From Hyphomicrobiales bacterium (GTDB lineage: Bacteria > Pseudomonadota > Alphaproteobacteria > Rhizobiales > OSC116), in the NCBI GenBank assembly GCA_013214705.1, contig JABSRZ010000009.1, forward strand, positions 1-64,000: DNA of 64,000 nucleotides, read 5' to 3'. Shown here piece after piece: positions 45,719-53,746 of this stretch. The notes below the pieces were generated by a model. It was not told the origin of the DNA and did no database searches. It was given only the letters and a program-made list of their open reading frames with translations. The position numbers were made by a program, and so were the translations under genes. The first letter of the stretch is position 1, and each line of letters begins with the position of its first letter.

Positions 45719-48700
45719 TTAAGCTTCGACCACGTCAGCGATGTGGGCTGAAGCCACAGCCAATTTGGCCAAGCTCATCTCACCCGAGGCATTGACATTG
45801 GTGATGGCAATATTGGCGCGGCCAATCTCTTCGGCATTTTTTTGTTTCCACATCACCAAGGCTTGCTCTTTGTCTGCATCTTGCGACAAAATATTCAGCA
45901 CAATGCGCCGATGGGTGGCCTGCAAACCATCTATAGTGCGGTTAATCGCCAACCGGTCATAATGGTCGTTAACCGGCATTTTGCGCGCGCCAGATACCAG
46001 CCATTGAATGCCCATAAAGTCACCAACCGAGAAATATAGCTTGGCCACAGTTTCAAGCTCGGCATTGGCACGTTCTGCCACCCGCACAATGTCTGATGCA
46101 TTGTCTAAATAACGTGTTGAAGCCATAATTTCGGCAAACGCTGCGGGCACACCCGCTGCGGTTAATTCGGCGGTTTGATTTTTAACAAATTCATAGCTTT
46201 CGGCCGGTAAATGTTCGGAGAAATTATTAACCAGCGCATGTATGCCACCTTTATAACGGTCGATAATCTTGGCCAAATCGGTTTTATCATCACCCACATA
46301 ACGCAAAAACCACAGGGTTTGGCGGCGCAATAGGTTTTGCACTTTTAGGTAAAGTCTGGTTTGCACATCCGAGTCAATTTTATTGTCCAAATCATCAATT
46401 TGGTTGTTAAGTGACTGCATTTCAAAACTGTCATAAGCCATGGCAAAAGCGCTGGCTATTTGCTCAGGCTCAGCCCCAGATTGGTCGGCAACACTGCGCA
46501 CAAAGGCAGGACCACCGCGGTTTACCATCAGGTTAGACAGCCGAGTGGCGATAATTTCACGGCGCAATTTATGGCTGTTAATTTCATCCATATAACCGTC
46601 ATGCATGGTTGTGGGGAAATAACGCAATAATTCTTTGCCCAAATAAGCATCATCCACCACATCTGATTTTAACAATAATTGATATAGCGAAATTTTGGCG
46701 TAAGACAATAAAACACTAAGCTCAGGTCGGGTGAGGCCTTTGCCATTGGCCTCTCTTGTGGCCATTTCGGTGCTCGATGGCAAAAATTCAATGTCTCTAT
46801 CTAGCTCGCCCATCTCCTCCAGCCTCAGCATGAGGCGTTCATAAAAGCCCATATCATCTTTATTGCGAATGTCTGCCAAAGTTATCGACAATGTTTGCAA
46901 ATAATTGTTACGCAACACCAAAACCGCCACTTCGTCGGTCATACTGGCCAATAATTCATTGCGGCTTGCATAATTTAATTTGCCATTTTGCACGGCACGG
47001 CCGAGCGCAATCTTAATATTCACTTCCATATCCGAGCTATTCACCCCGGCACTATTGTCAATGGCATCGGTATTAATGCTGCCGCCCAATTTGGCAAATT
47101 CAACCCGCGCATTATGGGTGATGCCCAAATTAGCGCCCTCGCCCAAAACTTTGGCTTTTAATTGCGCGGCGGTGATGCGAATGGCATCATTGGCGCGGTC
47201 GCCAGCCTCGGCATTACTTTCTTTAGACGCGCGGATATAAGTGCCAATGCCGCCAAACCACAATAAGTCGGTCTCGGCGCATAACAGCGCCCGCATCAAT
47301 TCATTCGGGGTGGCGGTTTTGCCAGATAGGCCGGTCATTTGGCGAATTTCATCGCTCAACTTGATGGATTTTAGCGAACGGCTGAAAACCCCGCCGCCTT
47401 TAGAGATTAATTCGGCATTATACTCGACCCAAGATGACCTTGGCAGTTCGAACAAGCGCCTGCGTTCGGCAAAACTTGTGGCCACATCTGGTGTGGGGTC
47501 GATGAAAATATCCCGATGGTCAAACGCCGCGATAAGTTGCGTTTGTTCTGACAATAACATGCCATTGCCAAACACATCGCCAGACATGTCGCCCACGCCG
47601 ATGGCTTTAAACGGAACGGTTTGAATGTCATGGTTTTTCTCGCGGAAATGGCGTTTCACGGCCTCCCAACCACCACGGGCGGTGATGCCCATTTTTTTAT
47701 GGTCATAACCAACACTGCCGCCTGAAGCAAAAGCATCGCCCAACCAAAAATCTCGGTCTTCAGACAGGCCATTGGCAATGTCCGAAAACGTGGCTGTGCC
47801 TTTGTCTGCCGCCACCACCAAATAAGGGTCATCCTTATCCAGACGTATCACATCGGTCGGCGGAATCACTGTTTCACCATCTAAATTATCGGTAATGTCG
47901 AGCAGGCTGCCCACAAATAGCTTGTAACATGCAATGCCCTCGGCCATAAATTCTTCGCGCGTGCCGCCCACTGGCAGGTTTTTAGGCACAAACCCACCTT
48001 TTGAACCCACCGGCACAATCACTGCATTTTTAACCTGTTGCGCTTTCACCAAGCCCAATACCTCCGTGCGGAAATCTTCTAACCTATCGGACCATCTTAA
48101 ACCGCCACGGGCAATCTCGCCGCCGCGCAAATGCACACCTTCCACCCGTGGTGAATATACAAAAATTTCGGCAAATGGTTTGGGGTCTGGCAGGCTATCG
48201 ACCTGTTTAGAGCGTATTTTTATCGAAATGGTGGGTTTTTCAAGCCCTTCTTCGGTGGTTTGATAAAAATTTGTCCGTAGGGTGGCCTTCATCACATTTA
48301 ATAGCGCTTGGATGATGCGGTCTTCATCTAAACTGGTCACATTTTCAAGCGCCGCTTCAATTTTGTCTGAAATGGCATCTTGTTCGGCATAATCATCTGC
48401 CGGTGTATCTAAGCCAAATTTAATGTGGAATAAGCTGACAAAATCCAGTGTAATTTGGCCATGCTTAAGCAATGTGTCCCAAATATAACGTTGCGAAAAT
48501 GACAAGCCGGTTTGTTTTAGATAACGCCCATAGGTGCGCAACATCGCCACATCGCGCCACGCCAAACCTTCACTTAAGGTCAATTTGTTAAAGCCATCAT
48601 CCTCGGCGCGTTTGTTCCAAATGGCCAAAAAGGCTTGTTGCAATATTTCAGATTTTTCAGCCACATCAATGTTGTTGCCATTTTGGCTTTGTAGCACAAT

Positions 48701-50557
48701 GTCATGAATCCAAATGTCTTGCTGGCCGCCATTGGCCGTTCTGATGACACAAAATGACCGTTCATTAATGGCTCTAAAGCCCATATTTTCAATAATTGGC
48801 ATGCGGTCACTCAGCGCAATCGGCGCACCATAATGATATAGCTTCAGTGAAACCTGATCATCATTTGCTTCATTTCTATCGACCAATTTGGCGGCTATAT
48901 CACCATTTTGCTTAAGGCCGCGCATCACCACAATGTCTTCAATCGCCACACTTGGTGAGAAAGTGTCTTGATAGGCGCCACTAAACCCATCGCCATATTG
49001 GTTAAGCAATTTACGCGAAATTAGGCTCAAATTGCTATAATTTAATTCGGCAAAAAACTTGTCTTTCCAGGTGCGGATAATGTCATGCACCTCTGCTTCA
49101 ACCTCTAAATCGTCAAAGCTAGGCAGTGGGTTTTCATTGCGGCCAATGATGAAATGCACCCGGGTCATTAACCCTTCGGGAAAATACGGATAGACAGCCG
49201 ACACCCGGCCATCAAATTTATCGGCAAAATATTCGCCAACTCTTTGCGAGGTTTCTGAGCGGTAATGATCGCGCTCGATATAAACCAAAATAGACACAAA
49301 TCTATCGAATTTATCTGGCCGGATAAAAGTGCGGGTAACCGGGCGTTCATCTAATCTTTGGATGGCGGTGGCGAATTTAAGCAGCAAATCGCTTTCTATT
49401 TGAAACAATTCATCGCGTGGGTAATTTTCCAATACGTTAATGAGCGCTTTACTGCTATGGCTGCCAGCTTGCAGGCCACTGCATTGGACAACATGCTCTA
49501 ACTTGCGGCGCAGCAACGGTATTTGCATCGGGCTGCAGGTATAAGCGCCAGATGTAAACAGACCAACCACTTTTAGTTCGCCAGATATATTACCGTCGGA
49601 ATCATATAATTTAAGCCCGATATAATCCATATATGTACGGCGATGCACCACCGATTTTATATTGGCTTTGGCCACAAATATAGGTTCGGGGCGTAAGATA
49701 AAGTCTAATATCTCGGGGGTTATGGTCAGGTTTTTGCCATCACGTTGCAGCACTTCAACTTGGTCATCACGCAACACACCAAGGCCAGTGTCTTTGACAT
49801 GAACAAAGCTGCCATCGAAACTTTGGCTTTCAAAACAATATTCGCGTACACCCAAAAAGGTGAAATTATCATCAAGCAGCCATTGCAAAAAATCCATAGA
49901 TTCTTGCAATTCGGCCGGCGGAACATTTGGCGTATTTTTGTTATAATCTTCGAGCACTTGTCCAATGCGGGTGCCCATTGGCTTCCAGTCACTCACCGCG
50001 TAACGCACATTAATCAGTGTATTTTCTAAACCTTTGTGCAAATTGTCTAATTCATCGGCATTTAGTTTTTCAATCACGATGTGAATGTGGCTTTCATAGG
50101 CAACGCCACTTAACGAGCCACTAAATTCATCATCACCAACCACTTCGATTAACTCAGCATCGGCATCGCGTTTTACAAACATTAGCGGGTGAAGCACAAA
50201 TTTGGGCATAAAGCCCTGGTCTGAAATTTCATTCAGCACCGAGTCGAGTAAAAATGGCGTATCATCATTAATAATGTGGATATAGGTTTGAGCGGTCGCG
50301 CCATCCTGCTCGTCAGCCCTAATGGTAATTTTATAATTGCCAAGTTGGTGGCTTTGCGCCAAATCCCAACAGGCTGAAACTTGTTCACAAAGTTGATCTA
50401 CACCGGTGCGTTGATAATCTTCTATATTGCCGCGCTTTAAGAAGGCACCTATAAAAGTTTCAAAGCCTTTTTCTGAATTTCCGTGGGACTTATCAGACGT
50501 TAATACATCGACAATTTGGTCGATCATTTCATCTTTTTGTTGACTCGTTAGTTCCAT
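45719..50557 (-). CDS. NAD-specific glutamate dehydrogenase, large (GDH-180 class)
   Basis: A 1612-residue catabolic enzyme that deaminates glutamate to 2-oxoglutarate with NAD. The N-terminal third contains ACT-like regulatory domains; the catalytic part contains RGGLRWSDRLEDFRTEVLGL, KNAVIVPVGSKGGF (substrate lysine) and GVGDMSGDVFGNGMLLS (the NAD-binding segment), with a helical C-terminal domain. The start at 50557 (MELTSQQKDEM) follows AGGGAGGG; the frame is open 15 codons further upstream but that has no site. Size matches the alpha- and gammaproteobacterial GDH-180 group. It is transcribed alone; about 230 bp separate it from the TPM operon. Confidence 0.96.
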   Translation of the reverse strand: MELTSQQKDEMIDQIVDVLTSDKSHGNSEKGFETFIGAFLKRGNIEDYQRTGVDQLCEQVSACWDLAQSHQLGNYKITIRADEQDGATAQTYIHIINDDTPFLLDSVLNEISDQGFMPKFVLHPLMFVKRDADAELIEVVGDDEFSGSLSGVAYESHIHIVIEKLNADELDNLHKGLENTLINVRYAVSDWKPMGTRIGQVLEDYNKNTPNVPPAELQESMDFLQWLLDDNFTFLGVREYCFESQSFDGSFVHVKDTGLGVLRDDQVEVLQRDGKNLTITPEILDFILRPEPIFVAKANIKSVVHRRTYMDYIGLKLYDSDGNISGELKVVGLFTSGAYTCSPMQIPLLRRKLEHVVQCSGLQAGSHSSKALINVLENYPRDELFQIESDLLLKFATAIQRLDERPVTRTFIRPDKFDRFVSILVYIERDHYRSETSQRVGEYFADKFDGRVSAVYPYFPEGLMTRVHFIIGRNENPLPSFDDLEVEAEVHDIIRTWKDKFFAELNYSNLSLISRKLLNQYGDGFSGAYQDTFSPSVAIEDIVVMRGLKQNGDIAAKLVDRNEANDDQVSLKLYHYGAPIALSDRMPIIENMGFRAINERSFCVIRTANGGQQDIWIHDIVLQSQNGNNIDVAEKSEILQQAFLAIWNKRAEDDGFNKLTLSEGLAWRDVAMLRTYGRYLKQTGLSFSQRYIWDTLLKHGQITLDFVSLFHIKFGLDTPADDYAEQDAISDKIEAALENVTSLDEDRIIQALLNVMKATLRTNFYQTTEEGLEKPTISIKIRSKQVDSLPDPKPFAEIFVYSPRVEGVHLRGGEIARGGLRWSDRLEDFRTEVLGLVKAQQVKNAVIVPVGSKGGFVPKNLPVGGTREEFMAEGIACYKLFVGSLLDITDNLDGETVIPPTDVIRLDKDDPYLVVAADKGTATFSDIANGLSEDRDFWLGDAFASGGSVGYDHKKMGITARGGWEAVKRHFREKNHDIQTVPFKAIGVGDMSGDVFGNGMLLSEQTQLIAAFDHRDIFIDPTPDVATSFAERRRLFELPRSSWVEYNAELISKGGGVFSRSLKSIKLSDEIRQMTGLSGKTATPNELMRALLCAETDLLWFGGIGTYIRASKESNAEAGDRANDAIRITAAQLKAKVLGEGANLGITHNARVEFAKLGGSINTDAIDNSAGVNSSDMEVNIKIALGRAVQNGKLNYASRNELLASMTDEVAVLVLRNNYLQTLSITLADIRNKDDMGFYERLMLRLEEMGELDRDIEFLPSSTEMATREANGKGLTRPELSVLLSYAKISLYQLLLKSDVVDDAYLGKELLRYFPTTMHDGYMDEINSHKLRREIIATRLSNLMVNRGGPAFVRSVADQSGAEPEQIASAFAMAYDSFEMQSLNNQIDDLDNKIDSDVQTRLYLKVQNLLRRQTLWFLRYVGDDKTDLAKIIDRYKGGIHALVNNFSEHLPAESYEFVKNQTAELTAAGVPAAFAEIMASTRYLDNASDIVRVAERANAELETVAKLYFSVGDFMGIQWLVSGARKMPVNDHYDRLAINRTIDGLQATHRRIVLNILSQDADKEQALVMWKQKNAEEIGRANIAITNVNASGEMSLAKLAVASAHIADVVEA

Positions 50558-50791
50558 TTGGCCCTCCCTTGCAATTTCCCCAAAAAAATTGCTTAACCTC
50601 AAATTATATCATTAGTTTCACATTCATCATTAAGTCATAATAAATCGTTAATCATAGATCAGAATACCGTTAACTATAAATACATCAGATTACGAATATC
50701 TTGTCAATTTGCAAATAATTGTATTCGGGTGAAACTAGATTTAGGCTGTAGATAGACCTAAACCAATATTCCGAACTAGAATTAAACTCAC

Positions 50792-51616
50792 TCACCAACT
50801 GCCGGAAGCGCCACCGCCACCGAAGTTGCCACCGCCGGTGGAACTGGCCCCAGACCCGCGCTTTGAAGCAAGCACAACATATAAAGCAAATAAAAGTAAT
50901 CCGCTGACAATTTTAATAATCGTAATTAACATAATATCAGTGGCGTTTAATTTGCCTTTTTCGCCTGTGCGTACATTTGTGCGCGCCAACGCACGGTTTG
51001 TAATTTTATCGATCATATAAGAACGCATGCCCAGAATAAGCCCCCAAACAAATAAAAACCCAAACACAAATGAGGTAACTTTTATGCCCTGCCACACATT
51101 AATTTTTTGCGACAACTTCTTATTTGCATAGTCACCATTTAGGGTTTTAATAATGAGGCTGACGCCTTTTTCGACCGCTTCGCTGAGTTTATTGCGTTTT
51201 AATTTAGGTTTCATATATTCTTGAATGATTATAGAACTTAGAGCGTCGGTTAACTCGCCCTCTAACCCGTAGCCAACTTCAATTGAAACTTGTTTTTCAA
51301 CGGGCGCTAGCAATAAAAGCACGCCATTATTCACATTTTTTTGCCCAATAGCCCATTCTCTGGCCAGTTCAACCCCATATTCGCGAATTTCATAGCCTTC
51401 TAGCGATTTCACCACCGCCACAACAACTTGTATGGATGATGATTCTTCGAATTCTTTAAGATCTGCAATGAGTTTTTGTTTCACATCGAGTGGCAATACC
51501 CCCACTTGATCGACGACTCTACTGGTAAAAGTTGGAAAGTTTGGCGCGGCAAAAGGCGCGCTAACCGATAAAACTGGAATCAAAAACAGAATCAACCAAG
51601 TTAAATAACGCATCAA
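50792..51616 (-). CDS. TPM domain membrane protein with signal peptide (third TPM gene)
   Basis: A 274-residue protein. Signal peptide (about 1-22), then a TPM (Psb32/YgcG) domain to about residue 165: SRVVDQVGVLP, SSIQVVVAVVKSLEGYEIREYG and IGQKNVNNGVLLLLAPVEKQ. One or two transmembrane helices (about 178-245) are followed by a Gly/Ser tail ending GGGGASGSW, typical of YgcG proteins. It is a paralogue of the gene at 52278-53024, sharing most TPM motifs. Its start overlaps the stop of the preceding TPM gene by 4 bp, so it is the last gene of the lemA operon. Confidence 0.88.
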   Translation of the reverse strand: MMRYLTWLILFLIPVLSVSAPFAAPNFPTFTSRVVDQVGVLPLDVKQKLIADLKEFEESSSIQVVVAVVKSLEGYEIREYGVELAREWAIGQKNVNNGVLLLLAPVEKQVSIEVGYGLEGELTDALSSIIIQEYMKPKLKRNKLSEAVEKGVSLIIKTLNGDYANKKLSQKINVWQGIKVTSFVFGFLFVWGLILGMRSYMIDKITNRALARTNVRTGEKGKLNATDIMLITIIKIVSGLLLFALYVVLASKRGSGASSTGGGNFGGGGASGSW

Positions 51617-52263
51617 TCAAGGATGATTAAGTGGTTTGCCAGTTCATCTTCATTAACCTTGCCATCATCAGGGAAATGGGTTGCTAGTAATATGCCGATT
51701 TGTTCGATGGCCGATATAATGCCTTCACTCATTTGGCCTTGCTTCACATTGGTGATTAAATCATCAACAATATTTTGCCAAATTTCGCCATCAAGTTTTT
51801 TATGGATGCCGCTATCGGCAACCACTTCGACATAATGTTCGGCCAAAGATATAAATAATAAAACCCCAGTATGATCGGTGGTTACATGAACGCCTTGGGT
51901 TACAAATTGCAATGCAGCCAACCGCCCGGCGCGCCGATGTTTGATATATTTAGGTATGAGCGCTAGTTTAATGGGCCGCCAGCGCAGCGCCAAAAACGCC
52001 AAAATAAACACCAATAATTGCCCAATATATACATATTCGAGGCTTAAACCATCATTGGCGTAAGAGCCGCTATCGGGGTTAAATACCCCCAGTAAAATAA
52101 CCACCAATGGCAGAGCTAACGAAAACAGCGCTGCCCATAAAGCCGGTATATAGTGATAATCATCACTTTGTTTGGCCAATACCACCACAATTTCACCTTT
52201 GGTTTTGCTTTCGGCCACGCCGACAGTTTCGGCTATTTTATTTAATTGTTGTTTTGAAATCAT
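51613..52263 (-). CDS. TPM domain protein, COG3762 type (second TPM gene)
   Basis: A 216-residue protein without a signal peptide: an N-terminal amphipathic segment (MISKQQLNKIAETVGVAESK), two membrane helices (about 38-60 and 78-98) and a C-terminal TPM-like domain (VTTDHTGVLLFISLAEHYVEVVADSGI, about 126-152). This is the usual third partner of LemA and YgcG. Function unknown. It lies 14 bp after the first TPM gene. Confidence 0.87.
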   Translation of the reverse strand: MISKQQLNKIAETVGVAESKTKGEIVVVLAKQSDDYHYIPALWAALFSLALPLVVILLGVFNPDSGSYANDGLSLEYVYIGQLLVFILAFLALRWRPIKLALIPKYIKHRRAGRLAALQFVTQGVHVTTDHTGVLLFISLAEHYVEVVADSGIHKKLDGEIWQNIVDDLITNVKQGQMSEGIISAIEQIGILLATHFPDDGKVNEDELANHLIILD

Positions 52264-52277
52264 AACATCACCCTAAT

Positions 52278-53024
52278 TTACCAGCCACCCGAAGCACCAC
52301 CGCCACCAAAACTACCGCCACCACCGGTAAACCCGGATGACGAACCGCTACCACCCAATGAGCCACCCCAACTGGATGACCTGGTGCTAGATCTGCCCGA
52401 AGAAAATAAACTATCCCGGCCAAACCCGATAACCGAATTAAAGATTAAAAAGATAACGACTATGAAAAATATAATTGCAAAAATAAATTCTTGCGGCTCG
52501 GTCGAGGCGGTTTGTTCGGCCAAGCTTTGCTCGGTAATTTCGCCGGATATCGCTTGCAAAATTAAATCGACACCGATGCGAATGCCTTTGGACATTTCGC
52601 CATTTTTAAAATTCGGCAAAATATAATCTTGAATGATCTGATGGCTAGTGGCATCAGTTAGGCTGCCTTCTAAGCCATAGCCAACCTCAATTGACACTTT
52701 GCGCTCATTGGGCGCGACCAATAACAACACCCCGTTATTTTTGTCTTTTTGGCCAATTTCCCAGTGGCGGCCAAGCTGGTAACCATAATCTCTAATTTCA
52801 TAATCTTGCAGCGAACTCACCACCGCCACCACCACCTGAATGCCAGATTGTTGTTCTAATTCGGCCAATTTACTTATCATTGCGGCTTTTGTGGCCGGCA
52901 AAATAATGCCCACCTCATCGACCACCCGGCCAGATAATGGCGGAAAATCCGGCGCGGCAGCGGCCGTGTTGGTAATAAATAGGCCGATTAGCAATATCGA
53001 TAATTTAACAAAACGCATTGGCAC
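52278..53024 (-). CDS. TPM domain protein, YgcG-like (first TPM gene)
   Basis: A 248-residue secreted/membrane protein: signal peptide (ending near TAAAA, residue 23), TPM domain (SGRVVDEVGIILPATKA, QSGIQVVVAVVSSLQDYEIR, IGQKDKNNGVLLLVAPNERK), one transmembrane helix (about 180-200), and a long Ser/Gly tail ending GGGGASGGW. TPM domains have been linked to acid phosphatase activity in plants and to envelope quality control, but the bacterial role is not settled. It follows lemA by 57 bp. Confidence 0.9.
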   Translation of the reverse strand: MPMRFVKLSILLIGLFITNTAAAAPDFPPLSGRVVDEVGIILPATKAAMISKLAELEQQSGIQVVVAVVSSLQDYEIRDYGYQLGRHWEIGQKDKNNGVLLLVAPNERKVSIEVGYGLEGSLTDATSHQIIQDYILPNFKNGEMSKGIRIGVDLILQAISGEITEQSLAEQTASTEPQEFIFAIIFFIVVIFLIFNSVIGFGRDSLFSSGRSSTRSSSWGGSLGGSGSSSGFTGGGGSFGGGGASGGW

Positions 53025-53081
53025 GACTTTCGCTATATTAAAATTTTATTTTGCCCGGTTTAGAACTTAACCTTGGGCGGT

Positions 53082-53669
53082 TTAAAAACTAACGCTGGGT
53101 GCGGTTTCCGCCGCGGCGGTAATTTCAAACTGTTGCATATATTCACTGTCAGAATACATTAAGCTATGCCATAAGCGACCGGGAAAAGTTTTAATCTCGG
53201 TGTTAAACTCTTGTACGGCAATGATATAATCGCGCCGTGCCACAGCAATTCGGTTCTCTGTGCCTTCTAGCTGCGATTGCAAAGTCAAAAAGTTTTTATC
53301 GGCTTTCAGGTCTGGATATCTCTCGACCACCACCATTAATTTGCCCAAGGCTGCGCCCAAACCATCCTGATTGGCCTGAAAAGCGCTAAATGCCGCTGGG
53401 TTGGTTAAAATGTCTTTGGGTATGGTCAGCTGCGTGGCTTTGGCACGGGCTTCGACCACCGCAGTTAAGGTTTCTTGCTCGTGCGCGGCATAGGCTTTTA
53501 CCGTTTCGACCAAATTGGGTATTAAATCTGTCCGCCGTTGATATTGGTTAAGCACCTGACTCCATTGCGCTTTGGCAGCTTCTTCAAAAGTTGGAATGCT
53601 GTTAATTCCACAGCTCGAAACCGTCATTGCCATCAAAACCAATAATATTATTTTTATTTGCTTCATCAT
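53082..53669 (-). CDS. lemA: LemA family protein
   Basis: A 195-residue LemA. The N-terminus MKQIKIILLVLMAMTVSSCG carries a lipobox-like SSCG, so it may be a lipoprotein or a type-IV-anchored protein; the rest is a four-helix bundle (RRTDLIPNLVETVKAYAAHE is the conserved signature). It is first in a four-gene - strand operon, lemA then three TPM genes. Role unknown; association with TPM proteins is widespread in bacteria. Confidence 0.95.
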   Translation of the reverse strand: MMKQIKIILLVLMAMTVSSCGINSIPTFEEAAKAQWSQVLNQYQRRTDLIPNLVETVKAYAAHEQETLTAVVEARAKATQLTIPKDILTNPAAFSAFQANQDGLGAALGKLMVVVERYPDLKADKNFLTLQSQLEGTENRIAVARRDYIIAVQEFNTEIKTFPGRLWHSLMYSDSEYMQQFEITAAAETAPSVSF

Positions 53670-53746
53670 TCAAAATCTCCCGATTGCCTTGATATTATCG
53701 TGGTTAACAAAAAAAACAAGTGGTCGCGTTTGATAAAATTTTATAA

